From NCBI GenBank assembly GCA_022414725.1, contig JAJSRW010000171.1:26427-90426 (forward strand): a stretch of 64,000 bases of DNA, in the 5' to 3' direction. This DNA is from Microglena sp. YARC (lineage: Eukaryota > Chlorophyta > Chlorophyceae > Chlamydomonadales > Chlamydomonadaceae). Every line of letters begins with the position of its first letter. Position 1 is the stretch's first letter. The translations under genes were made by a program, and so were the position numbers. Shown here piece by piece: positions 45,601 to 50,337 of the stretch. The notes under the pieces were generated by a model, which was given only the letters and a program-made list of their open reading frames with translations, was not told where the DNA came from and ran no database searches.

Positions 45601-45709
45601 GCTAGCTGACCTGAAGGTTGCACTGCAATGGATGGTGAAGCACGAGTTAACAAGTGGCACACCAACGCTCACCAATTTGGGCCATGAAGGAGTGACTAAG
45701 AAGACATAG
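29179..45709 (+). CDS. ATG6/Beclin-1 (VPS30) homologue, 11 exons
   Basis: Eleven plus-strand exons encode a protein of about 440 residues, close to human Beclin-1 (450) and shorter than typical plant ATG6. Exon 1 has a CQSC zinc-type motif and SFIVLDE. Exon 2 has a second ESFIVLG and TQVDHPLCLDC. Exons 3-5 form the acidic coiled coil, ending EERYW, DYNDYQLQLAHHIEERDG and NTNVYNDAFKIW. Exons 6-11 form the evolutionarily conserved domain: DGPFGTISGFRLGRT, VPVEWDEIN, AAWGQAVLL, LLPMGSHPRVVVDK, YDLFGPVNKLWSANYDRAM, FPFPIEGDK, TIKLTMNKDAKWTKALKFML. Known role: a subunit of class III PI3-kinase (VPS34) complexes in autophagy and endosomal sorting. The ATG has a good context (CCGCCATGG). Introns are huge and made mostly of tandem copies of the adjacent exon edges. 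Frame defects sit in exon 2 (donor), exon 6 and exon 7; the others are intact. Either a recently damaged gene or uncorrected sequencing indels. Identity is secure; functionality is not. Confidence 0.93.
29330..31130 (+). repeat. 107-bp array in Beclin intron 1
   Basis: About 17 copies, cleanest at 29985-30480 with an exact 107-bp period. The unit includes CATGATTGTTCTTACCCA, CAACCTGCCAGTGCCACTTG and CCTCCCACCCAAGCAAAAC. The minus strand of the unit carries stop-free stretches that are not genes. Confidence 0.92.
31198..31255 (+). pseudogene. Decayed copy of Beclin exon 2 head
   Basis: CTCTTCACATGCGCCATGGG and TCCAAGGGAATGGTATATTC and TTTCATAGT copy the start of exon 2 (at 31463) together with its upstream tract. 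The acceptor ACAG/G has become ACATG, so it should not be used. Confidence 0.8.
31476..31726 (+). CDS. Beclin exon 2
   Basis: Acceptor CTTAACAG precedes GCGCCATGGG. The exon encodes MGSKGMEESFIVLG, then LCALAQLFDMAS and TQVDHPLCLDC, and AQLKDEIDAQ. In this copy the junction reads GCACAGTGCGG. All eight downstream duplicates have a doubled G or its mutated form there (GCACAGGTG in most), so the true donor is probably CAG/GTGCGG with one G missing here. Confidence 0.85.
31745..32480 (+). repeat. Donor-side junction array of Beclin exon 2
   Basis: Eight copies of about 80-95 bp, each carrying CAGCTGAAGGACGAGATAGA, TGCACAG, a donor (seven of eight keep GGTG), GGGAATGACTGAATG and then an AAATTCAAATTCAAATT tract. 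The exon-derived half is 35-40 bp of the end of exon 2. Confidence 0.9.
32490..32808. repeat. CCACACC/CCACTCAACCC low-complexity tract
   Basis: C/A-rich degenerate repeats act as a long pyrimidine-poor but C-rich run upstream of exon 3. No gene. Confidence 0.85.
32809..32862 (+). pseudogene. Acceptor-side copy of Beclin exon 3 head
   Basis: GCCGGGCCCACAG then ATGCAAGATGCAGAGTGTGA copies the start of exon 3 (GCCGGGCCAACAG, ATACAAGATGCAGAGCGTGA) 140 bp upstream. The acceptor is intact but the frame soon diverges. Confidence 0.8.
32952..33088 (+). CDS. Beclin exon 3, coiled coil
   Basis: Encodes IQDAEREIAAYSVAVEKLE through EMAALKEAEEQE plus two bases; donor AG/GTGAGT. Heptad-rich and acidic, as in the Beclin coiled coil. 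Phase 0 at its start fits exon 2 ending in CAG. Confidence 0.85.
33103..33640 (-). repeat. Three inverted copies of Beclin exon 5
   Basis: On the minus strand, copies of exon 5 lie at about 33103-33214, 33352-33405 and 33546-33640. Each begins with CATGCCTGTA- or CATGCCTGTC-type acceptor sequence and reads ACGACTACCAGTTGCAGCTG. The first is the longest and keeps ARASQRLHL-like coding. G-tracts and (CCTATTTCAGC)n separate them. They lie in intron 3, opposite in sense to the real exon 5 four kilobases away. Confidence 0.85.
33653..33847. mobile_element. Nonautonomous hAT-like element (MITE) copy 1
   Basis: Perfect 12-bp terminal inverted repeats CAGGGTACTACA / TGTAGTACCCTG bound a 195-bp non-coding element rich in AGCGCTTT and GCGCGC words. 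An 8-bp target duplication is not clear here, but the related copy at 43674 has one. Confidence 0.82.
33931..33999 (-). mobile_element. Family B copy 6
   Basis: Inverted copy: AATAGTACGCCTTACTACG, AGGCGTGAGGTTAAGGGGG, CCAGCCCGTATGC. The hairpin stem is preserved. Confidence 0.7.
34118..34336 (-). mobile_element. Family D copy 3
   Basis: Inverted: TTTTTGGCGGAGCCCCC, GGTGGGAGCCCCCATG, GAAGCCTGACACTTCACCC, CAATTTTCTGCGTCCCTTGC, CGCTGCGTAGGACTTGTTCG. Near full length. Confidence 0.75.
34480..34830. other. AT-rich intron spacer
   Basis: Diffuse repeats of ATTTGATAAGATGCTTATA and AACATGTAAAACTTAATTT-like words within Beclin intron 3. No gene. Confidence 0.6.
34871..34930 (+). pseudogene. Acceptor-side copy of Beclin exon 4 head
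   Basis: CCACCACCACAG then GACGGCCAACAAGTTGAGGT and TCTAGAAGCAGAGGCGGCTG copies the exon 4 head found at 35148. It diverges after GGCCCATTCGCTGC. Confidence 0.75.
35148..35256 (+). CDS. Beclin exon 4, coiled coil
   Basis: CACCACTGCAG precedes GCAACGCGCCGAGG. It encodes QRAEVLEAEVAEAQRELAAL and SSSSIDAVEERYWH. The EERYW motif matches the end of the ATG6 coiled coil. The donor is CAT/GTGAGT; duplicates at 35352 and 36263 instead end TATTG/GTGAGT. Confidence 0.82.
35300..36263 (+). repeat. Donor-side copies of Beclin exon 4
   Basis: Four further copies at about 35301-35352, 35596-35684, 36028-36083 and 36183-36263. They carry GAGCTTGCTGCATTGCAGGC, CTCATCCTCGAGCATAGATG and GAGGAGCGGTATTGGTGAGT. 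Between them are (AGCCTGAAAT)n-like repeats. Confidence 0.85.
36395..36775. repeat. Poly-C and CA-rich tracts
   Basis: Two blocks of C-tract followed by CACAACACACAACAC sit directly before the exon 5 head copies, as a low-complexity tract preceding each acceptor. Confidence 0.85.
36541..37070 (+). repeat. Acceptor-side copies of Beclin exon 5
   Basis: Copies begin at 36541, 36781 and about 37000. Each has a TACAG or similar acceptor, then GCATGA-type starts and ACGACTACCAGTTGC. The 36781 copy extends to AAAATCGACCTGAAATGG, the same breakpoint found in an inverted copy near 33546. Confidence 0.85.
37226..37365 (+). CDS. Beclin exon 5
   Basis: CCCTACAG precedes CATGACTACAACGAC. It encodes HDYNDYQLQLAHHIEERDG, LLNKIDRASQRLQLL and KNTNVYNDAFKI plus two bases; donor TG/GTGAGC. 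NTNVYNDAFKIW is highly conserved (NTNVLNDAF in plants). It joins exon 4 in frame with one extra His. Confidence 0.88.
37383..38492 (+). repeat. Donor-side junction array of Beclin exon 5
   Basis: About ten diverged copies of ACAACGATGCGTTTA, AATCTGGTGCGC and AAATTTGAATTTGA. The tail of exon 5 (VYNDAFKI), its donor and a GAATTT-type intron start are repeated together. A poly-T run and a stretch at 37510-37980 with CCCCACCCC and hinted unique sequence interrupt it. Confidence 0.85.
38477..38720 (-). mobile_element. SINE family A copy 4, with 17-bp flanking duplication
   Basis: The body is 38494-38703 on the minus strand: TCAGTGATATACAATGG, TGGTCTAGTGGTCGACC, T-arm GGGGGTTCGAATCCCCC (perfect B box), then the conserved 3' body and hairpin ACGCC / GGCGT. 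Flanks are both GTACAACGATGCATTAA (38477 and 38704). Because this lies in a tandem array, part of that match could be array periodicity; the shared variant GATGCATTAA favours a true duplication. Confidence 0.9.
38761..38840 (+). mobile_element. Family D fragment
   Basis: AACAAGTCCTAGGAGCAGTG, GGACAGGTGGCAACAAAATC and GAGTGCAGCGAACC match the 5' half of family D with many changes. It abuts family B copy 7. Confidence 0.5.
38865..38995 (+). mobile_element. Family B copy 7 with (TTTA)n tail
   Basis: CCTCAACCTCACGCCTCG, TAATAAGGCGCACTAC then a long TTTATTTATTTATT tail. It lies just before Beclin exon 6 and lengthens the pyrimidine tract in front of its acceptor. Confidence 0.72.
39019..39080 (+). 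CDS. Beclin exon 6, acceptor-bearing copy
   Basis: TTTCTTCTAG precedes CGCATTTGATGGACCC. It reads AFDGPFGTI and then loses frame: ATAAAAGTGG has two extra A compared with the second copy, and CTACACAGAG has two extra bases (CA). Without these four bases it would read DGPFGTISGFRLGRTTE, the conserved start of the Beclin ECD. Confidence 0.75.
39100..39550. repeat. GT/GGGTGGAG-rich tract
   Basis: Degenerate GGGTGGAGTGAGTGTG repeats flank the second copy of exon 6. G-tracts up to about 20 bases. Confidence 0.85.
39408..39458 (+). pseudogene. Beclin exon 6, second copy with correct frame but no acceptor
   Basis: GATGGACCCTTTGGGACAAT reads DGPFGTISGFRLGRTTE without a break and has donor GAG/GTAGGC. 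Upstream there is only GTGTGTGTGCAT and no AG acceptor. Either this is a donor-side copy or the real exon that lost its acceptor. Confidence 0.75.
39560..40250. repeat. AAGTTAAGTTTTCAAGTT degenerate repeat
   Basis: Short AAGTTCAAGTTTAAGTT words in irregular tandem. At 40030-40051 a copy of the exon 7 head (GCTGCAG, GTTCCTGTTGAGTGGGATGG) is embedded in phase-correct form. Confidence 0.85.
40254..40328 (+). CDS. Beclin exon 7
   Basis: CTGCTGCAG precedes GTTCCCTGTTGAGTGGG. One frame gives PVEWDEIN, another AAWGQAVLL; both are conserved ECD motifs, so an extra base separates them. The start also has one extra C relative to the head copy at 40030. Donor CAG/GTGGGG. Likely indels in an otherwise real exon. 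Confidence 0.7.
40470..40521 (+). pseudogene. Donor-side copy of Beclin exon 7
   Basis: GGGCAAGCAGTGCTTCTTCT reads GQAVLLLHTMAQILSLL, closer to the family (GQACLLLHTM in plants) than the exon 7 copy itself. It follows a G-tract and has no acceptor. Confidence 0.65.
40522..41050 (+). repeat. Array of about 40 bp with TTCCAG/GCATTGCC
   Basis: About 14 copies of TTAGATGTTCGATTGATTGC and TTCCAGGAATTGCCTG. Each carries an AG that could serve as an acceptor, and the unit seems to have grown from the end of exon 7 (TCATTGCTTAGATG). Confidence 0.8.
41156..41489 (+). repeat. Acceptor-side junction array of Beclin exon 8
   Basis: Three copies at about 41156, 41267 and 41381 precede the true exon. Each holds GCAAGCTTCACTTGGCATCC through GTTGTTGTAGATAAACGTCT of the exon head, then ACATGTGTGTTGTTGTACC and TTTCAG. 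Unit length is about 107-115 bp. All keep an AG acceptor. Confidence 0.9.
41490..41639 (+). CDS. Beclin exon 8
   Basis: CCTTTCAG precedes GCCTGCAAGCTTCAC. It encodes 50 residues in one frame: KLHFASCRLLPMGSHPRVVV, DKRTTYDLFGPVNKLW, SANYDRAMASYL. This covers the region of the membrane-inserting aromatic finger; human FFW is represented here only by LW. Donor CTG/GTGAGT. Confidence 0.93.
41785..41835. repeat. (ATT)n microsatellite
   Basis: Short ATTATTATT tract in Beclin intron 8. Confidence 0.9.
41960..42840. repeat. CTGCCTGCCTGT-rich tetranucleotide array
   Basis: About 880 bp of CTGC and CTGT tetramers with interspersed TCTTTGTCTTGCTGGTTGG motifs. It yields a 411-codon Cys/Leu/Pro-rich plus-strand ORF, an artefact. 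A 60-bp segment (CTTTTGTGGCAAGTCAAAA, CCAATATTCATA) recurs at 42850 and 43030. Confidence 0.92.
43190..43665. repeat. Array of about 30-40 bp, GTACCGGCTAAAGTTGAAAT
   Basis: About a dozen copies of TAGTACCGGCTAAAGTTGA and AATACGTGTCAT or AATGTATTTGTGGG in Beclin intron 8. Confidence 0.88.
43666..43865. mobile_element. Nonautonomous hAT-like element copy 2, with 8-bp target duplication
   Basis: The element (43674-43857) begins CAGGGTACTTCC and ends GGCAGTACCCTG. It is flanked on both sides by CTCGCAAC, a perfect 8-bp duplication as made by hAT transposases. The inside shares GCGCGCTTTT, GAGCCCCACTGCGCGTTT and GCGCTTT words with the copy at 33653 in inverse order. It sits 66 bp before Beclin exon 9. 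Confidence 0.92.
43924..44022 (+). CDS. Beclin exon 9
   Basis: TTCTTGACCAG precedes GCCTGCTTGAGAG. It encodes ACLREFGDFAHARDTAEGKQ and PSFVFPFPIEGDK, matching CLKDFADFA and LPYKIEKDKV of plants. Donor AAG/GTAGGA. Confidence 0.93.
44037..44320 (+). repeat. Donor-side junction array of Beclin exon 9
   Basis: Three copies of ATTCCTGATTGAGGGGGACA plus AGGTAGGA are separated by (TATTCCCATTCCCCTTTTCG)n. The tail of exon 9 (FPFPIEGDK) and its donor are repeated with intact GT. Confidence 0.9.
44400..44760 (+). repeat. Acceptor-side junction array of Beclin exon 10
   Basis: Copies begin at about 44437, 44508, 44583, 44657 and 44728. The unit of about 74 bp is TTTCTTACTTACTTTCACAG, then GTCAACAACCACGCCATTAA, GCTGGTCATAAAATGAAT. 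A further copy lies at 45082. All keep the CAG acceptor; frames run VNNHAIKLVIK and then a stop. Confidence 0.9.
44827..44906 (+). mobile_element. Family D copy 4, 3' part
   Basis: TCGGACAAACGGACAGTGGG, GTAACCCTGGGGGCTCCCG and GGAGGCTCCGCAAAAA match only the 3' third. It is flanked by two copies of a 55-bp segment (GCATGTGGCGTGAGGATC, AGCAGGGCAGG) at 44776 and 44920. Confidence 0.7.
45154..45237 (+). CDS. Beclin exon 10
   Basis: TTTCCGCAG precedes GTCAACAACCACACC. It encodes VNNHTIKLTMNKDAKWTKAL and KFMLADLK, matching WTKALKYTLCNLK of plants. Donor AAG/GTAATT. Confidence 0.92.
45238..45616 (+). repeat. Donor-side junction array of Beclin exon 10
   Basis: Five copies of about 65 bp: GTTCGTGCTTGCTGACCTG, AAGGTAATTTGCTGGCCTG, TAATACACCTGAGTTACAGG. 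The last one runs directly into exon 11, so exon 11 may begin at its AAG or that copy may be exonic. Confidence 0.88.
45617..45709 (+). CDS. Beclin exon 11 and stop
   Basis: After CTGACCTGAAG the frame reads VALQWMVKHELTSG to a TAG at 45707. This fits the family end (LKWALYWFVGN in plants). The acceptor is the AAG of an exon 10 tail copy, so the exact boundary is uncertain. Two diverged repeats of its 3' part (GGCCATGAAGGAGTGACTAA) follow at about 45780-45870 and 46080-46110. Confidence 0.72.
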   Translation, partial: VALQWMVKHELTSGTPTLTNLGHEGVTKKT

Positions 45710-45874
45710 TTCTGCTTAGCCCATTGGAATCCATACACGTGGGAAGACCGTGAGCCGACAGTGGCACCTCAACATTCTTCAACTTGGGCCATGAAGGAGT
45801 GACTAAGAAGACATAGCTTTGCCTAGCCCATTGAACTCCATACAAGTGGGAAGAGCGTGGGCTAACAAAGTGGC

Positions 45875-46075
45875 ATCCCAACCAGGGTTGCTCAGGACGC
45901 TGCGTCCTCTGTTGCAGATGCAACGTCGAGGGGTCCAATGCGTCGCAGGGCGCAACGTGGGGAGGGTCAGTTGACCAGAGGGAAGGGACCGCTGCGTCGC
46001 AGGACGCAGGCTATACAATTTTTTGCGTCTCAGGCAGCAGAGCTGGGGATCCTTCTGAAGTACCCTGACCCCAAC
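45875..46075. mobile_element. hAT-like nonautonomous element, second subfamily, copy 1
   Basis: The element (45883-46067) starts CAGGGTTGCTCAGGACGC and ends TTCTGAAGTACCCTG. Flanks ATCCCAAC and ACCCCAAC differ at one of eight bases. Inside are GCTGCGTCC and TGCGTCGCAGGACGCA palindromes. No coding capacity. Confidence 0.85.
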
Positions 46076-46368
46076 ACTCAGCAACTTGGGTCGTGGAGTG
46101 AATAAGGAGACATAGCTTTCAGCTTTGCCTAGAGGAGTAGAGGGATGAGGGAGTAGAGTGATTTAGCATATTCAATGGCTGAGTCCATTGAAATCAATAC
46201 ATGTGAAAAGGGCACACTACCTGGTTTGTGTAGGGAGACCCACCTCATGGGGTGAAATTCCTTTCACAACTAAAAAAATGCCGATACGTGGCACCTGAAC
46301 TACGTGGCACCTCCACGCTTCTCTGCCAGCCCCGCCCCCACCCCCCAGCCAGCCAGCCAGCCAGCCTT

Positions 46369-46810
46369 GTTCAGGACGCTGCGTCCTTCGTCAGCATAAG
46401 GGGAGTTGCGGAAAGCGAACCCACGACCTCTTGCAAGCCCGTCCCATTGCACGAATCATGATACAACTCCGTTGGTTTCAACCTGGGTTGTTCAGGAGTC
46501 AGGACGCAGCGTCCTCGGTCGCAGACGCAACGCCGAAGGGTCCGTTGCGTCGCAGGACGCAGCATGGGGGTGGGGGTGGGGGTGCCTCAAAAATCCTCAT
46601 GCTCCCTGTTATGTAATTGGATGGTAGGCAGGCTGTGCTGCTGCCCTGTCTCGGCAATAATTTGCTGAGTTTATGTAACAAACCCTCTCTCTTGTGGGGA
46701 GGGTCAGTTGAACAAAAGGAAGGGTCCGTTGCGTCGCAGGACGCAGGCTATAAAATTGTTTGCATCTCAGGCAGCTGAGCTAGGGGTCTTCCTGAAGTAC
46801 CCTGACCTCT
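46369..46810. mobile_element. Degenerate hAT-like copies
   Basis: A 35-bp scrap (TTGTTCAGGACGCTGCGTCC) lies at 46372. A longer copy starts GGGTTGTTCAGGAGTC near 46484 and, after about 150 bp of other sequence (46566-46700), resumes as GGGTCCGTTGCGTCGCAGG and ends CTGAAGTACCCTG at 46803. Confidence 0.7.
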
Positions 46811-47141
46811 CCGCTTCTCAACTTGAGTCGTGGAGTGGCTAAGAAGAAAGGGCATTGTGTGGAGAGATAGGAGGCCTTGTGTAGCTTATTTTAAGCTAAA
46901 ATGTATCAAAAACGTATCCAAAGCTAAAAGGTTTCCAAAGACGGCAAGTCTGCAAGCAGCCACAATGCTGGACAGCTTAAGCCATGTGATTATGTGATTG
47001 TGTGAAATAAATTACCAAATTTACTTGGTCCGCATAAATCAGACTGTGTGTGTTTTTATTATGTTTATTCGTTGTGCTTCCCGGCATTCTGTTATTTATA
47101 TCGTGAAATTGTTGGACCTCGTGCTGTACTGTATGTATGTT
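46811..47141. other. Intergenic spacer
   Basis: A further decayed copy of the Beclin exon 11 region (CTTGAGTCGTGGAGTGGC) at 46818, then unique AT-rich sequence with AAATAAATTACC near 47005. No gene seen. Confidence 0.5.
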
Positions 47142-47281
47142 GTTACAGTCCGGGTTTAGACCAAATAGACTTAAGGGACTTTCTCAGCCATGGCAGAAGG
47201 GGCTAAAACGAGAAGGCTCTATTGAACTGAGTCCCAAACAGTCGTTTTACCGACGGGTGCCCTGAGTTTCTGCTACAGTGC
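47142..47281 (+). mobile_element. Family C copy 7
   Basis: GTTACAGTCCGGGTTTAGACC, AAGGGACTTTCTCAGCC, GGGGCTAAAACGAGAAGG, GAGTCCCAAACAGTCG, GCCCTGAGTTTCTGCTACAG. Near full length. Confidence 0.7.
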
Positions 47282-47357
47282 TGTACTACATCTGATTGCG
47301 TTCTGTACTCAGGAGTGTGGTGTAGCAGTGTTTGGCGTACCCATGTGTACGCCACAC

Positions 47358-47499
47358 TTTCAGACCAGGGTACTTCAGGAGGACCCCCAGCTCTGCTGCT
47401 TGAGACACAACCAATTGTTTAGCCTGCCTGACGCAACGGACACTTCGACGTTGCTTCTGCGGCAGAAGACGCCGCATCCTGAACAACCCTGCTGCAGAC
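47358..47499. mobile_element. hAT-like element, second subfamily, copy in inverse order
   Basis: The element (47366-47491) starts CAGGGTACTTCAGGAGGACC and ends CATCCTGAACAACCCTG. Flanks TTTCAGAC and CTGCAGAC match at six of eight positions. Confidence 0.78.
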
Positions 47500-47969
47500 G
47501 GTGAGCAGTCTTAAGGCTGATGTACCATGTAACCAATTCATCTCAATTATACTGAACTGCACATTTGCTGTTTGGTGTGTCGACAGCATATGGCTTCTGG
47601 ATAGCATAAATACTTACCGTTACTTCCTTCTGTATTTTATCTCAACGTCGCATCATTCAATTGGATTATTGGAAGTCAACACCTTTGTCAACGAGGCACG
47701 AGCAAGTATCTAAGGGAATGGATACAAAGGACATTACAGCAGACGGGGTCGACCCGTAAGAGACAAGAGCGCAGCCACCATAATGGTGGCAAGGTTAAGG
47801 GTACAGCCGGATGGTGTAACCAGCCGGTATAGCAGACAGAAGCTAGACAGTGAGACAATAGACAGCTATCGCTGACAACCTTTGGCCCCCGCTCTGATCT
47901 CTCCATTCTAGCTGTTACTGCCGAAGCTATATAAGAAAGTTCAAGTGGAAGGAGCACAAGCCGATAGTG

Positions 47970-48085
47970 GCACCCAGGGTTGTCTAGGACGCTGCGTCCT
48001 TCGTCACAGAAGGTTCCGTTGCGTCGCAGGGCAAAGGCTGTACAATAGGTTGCGTCCCAAGCAGCAGAGTTGGGGGTCCTCCAGG
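47970..48085. mobile_element. hAT-like element, second subfamily, damaged copy
   Basis: Starts CCCAGGGTTGTCTAGGACGC and runs to GCAGAGTTGGGGGTCCTCC, then CAGGGTACTT in the wrong order for a normal right end. The right terminus seems rearranged. Confidence 0.65.
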
Positions 48086-48099
48086 GTACTTGCGACTGG

Positions 48100-48926
48100 G
48101 ATACGCCTTAAATATGCCTCAGCCACAATTGGGGGCCTCGCCCTTATTTCTTATCGCCCTTGGCGACGTGGATAGGGATATTGCACGGTCCTACCCGGCA
48201 GGCCGGAACGGTGGGTAGCCTTGGGTAGCTCAAGTACAGTTGGACATGCATAAGCGCGTGATATTCTTGCTGCGAGCCACCATAGAAGAATATGACTGCT
48301 ACAAACGACAACATACAGAATGAATCATGTTAATGAATATTTTACATGAAGCCTCATGCTTCCTTCTATAGGATTTGTGTTTTCGTGTTGCAGATTCATC
48401 ATGGATTCAGTTATTAAGATAATAGTGGTACAGAAATCAAATTACTTACGCTGTTCCGTACACGAATTCTTGCTATAACTTGAATTTGGTTACATGGCTC
48501 CAGCCAGCAATTTGGCTGCTCCCCGTCTTCGGCAGTTTAAATAATTACCAGTAAGTCTGTTATCGTATTTTTGCTAGGCATCTGATATAGTCATACCATC
48601 CTCGTCGTCCAGCAATTAATTCGCAGCTAATCGTTGATTCGTTCAGCAAGGACAAAGAGCAGCAAGGTCAGCTGTTTCACAAAAGAAACCGGGACTCGCG
48701 GACTCAGCTTTTCGGAAGTCAAGCCCTAGCTGCCCTGCACCACCTGAGACGAATTGAACTTGAATTTTTCTTGGAGCGGAGGTCTTGGACTTGACCGGAC
48801 CAACCACACTCTTGCTGTTCCCGCATTCCGCTGCATTGCCATCCAATTATCCAAAGGAACCTGATTAAATAGGGATCTTATTCATTCTGCGGATCTGTCA
48901 AATTTCCTAGATCGCCGTTAATCAGG
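48100..48926. other. Upstream region of the TM9SF gene
   Basis: Mostly single-copy sequence. A 45-bp segment with TTGGTTACATGGCTCCAGCC at 48484 is repeated from 41882 (TTGGTTACATAGCTTCAGCC). No promoter element can be assigned with confidence. Confidence 0.45.
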
Positions 48927-49363
48927 ATGCAGCTGTCCCACCAGCTCCTCCTCAGCTCGGCGCTGCTGCTTGCCGCTGTTTGTGTCTCCGCGCATAACTA
49001 CAAGCCCGGTGACGACATCCAACTCTATGCAAATAAAGTCGGGCCCTTCTCAAACCCAACCGAGACGTATCGGTAACTACATTCAGCTCTGCAGCTTGCG
49101 TCTGAGGTAGAATGGGACCAGTTTACAATGCTCGATTAACCGCTTGCAGGTACTTCAGCCTAGGATTTTGCCAGCCTGAGGATGGGGCTCGTGACAAGCT
49201 AGAAGATCTTGGGGAGGTCCTAGAAGGCGACAGGCTCGTCAGCACCCCCTACACGATCAAGTTTCGCACTGATATTGACAACAAGATCCTGTGCCAGAAA
49301 AAGCTCAGTCAAAGCGAATTGAAGAGGTTGAGGCAAGCTGTCAGGGAAGACTACTACTTCCAG
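48927..49363 (+). CDS. TM9SF/nonaspanin (EMP70) N-terminus, two exons, incomplete
   Basis: Exons 48927-49072 and 49150-49363 join through a split Arg codon (CG/G) across a 77-bp GT-AG intron and give 120 residues. The first 22 or so form a signal peptide (QLSHQLLLSSALLLAAVCV then SA). Next come YKPGDDIQLYANKVGPFSNP, TETYRYFSLGFCQPE, LGEVLEGDRLVSTPY and VREDYYFQ, all hallmarks of the lumenal N-domain of plant-type TM9SF proteins. Known role: nine-span Golgi/endosomal membrane proteins involved in sorting and adhesion. The second exon ends CAG/GTAAAA in phase 0. The expected next segment (tyrosine- and DDLPIWG-containing) and all membrane spans are absent; satellite 2 follows. Start is the first ATG giving a signal peptide. 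Confidence 0.92.
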
Positions 49364-50056
49364 GTAAAACATCTGCACCTGTACAGGTGTAAGCAAACTT
49401 GGATTGAGGTGGCCTATTGTCAACAGTTGGCGCATGGAGTGTATCCTGTCCTGGGTCACACTTTGGGCGGATGATATATGCATAAACATGTGCACATATT
49501 GAAATATGTTATGTGAGGGTACGCTCGTAGTGTTTTCTTTGGGGTATATTGGTCGACCCTGGCCGAGTAATGCATCGCTACCAACAGCCCTAGTTCCTTG
49601 GGCGGTGTTAAGGTTGTTTTGCTGTGAAGGTTGTCTTCACGGGACCTGTCGCATATGCAGTTGTCACCTGATATCGGCCGCATGTGCAACTGTCACCTGA
49701 TATCAGTCTTGGTCTCGCTAATCACGCGCCAGCACCCCTGAAGTCCCACCATGGACGCACCATGAGGAGGCCCCGGGCACCCTGCTATCTTTCAGCTGTT
49801 TTGCTGCCCATCAACCTCTGGAATGCAACAATTTAAGCACTCAAGATGCGTCAACGCCTGAAAGGAGGGCTATTTGGTGAAGTGAAACTCTCCAAATGAT
49901 CAAAGTATCCCATGAGTCCACCCAGTCTCAATATCTAGAGGTATCTAGAGATTCTATGTTATCTGGAGGCAGTTCCAGTTTGAGACAAGTGTAGACATGC
50001 CTACTAGGCTCTCTGGCAAAGTGATGAGTCTCGGGTAGGCAAGGAGTTTTATTATA
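49364..50056. other. Start of TM9SF intron 2
   Basis: Single-copy-like sequence with no exon matching the TM9SF continuation. A short duplicated TCACCTGATATC phrase lies at 49664 and 49694. Unlike the other two genes, no exon-edge copies were seen here. Confidence 0.5.
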
Positions 50057-50288
50057 TTTTTGGCCGAGCCCCCCCTTCTGGTGAGCAGGAGCCCCAGGGT
50101 CACGCTGTTGTCTGTTTGTTTGTTTGTTTGTGCGACTGACGTGTGACCTAAAACAAAGCCTGACACGTCAGCCAACTGTCTCCTAATTAACTGGCTTCCG
50201 TCCGCTCCATTCCGTTGCCACCTGTCGTTCTGATAGCCAACACCCTGCCAATTTTCTGTGTCGCTTGCGACGCTGCCTAGGACTTGTC
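50057..50288 (-). mobile_element. Family D copy 5
   Basis: Inverted, near full length: TTTTTGGCCGAGCCCCCCC, GCCTGACACGTCAGCCAAC, GCCAATTTTCTGTGTCGC, TTGCGACGCTGCCTAGGAC. It lies in the TM9SF intron just before satellite 2. Confidence 0.78.
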
Positions 50289-50337
50289 GTATCACCTTTG
50301 TGGGCCGGTCACCAACATATGTGCACATATGCTTAGG

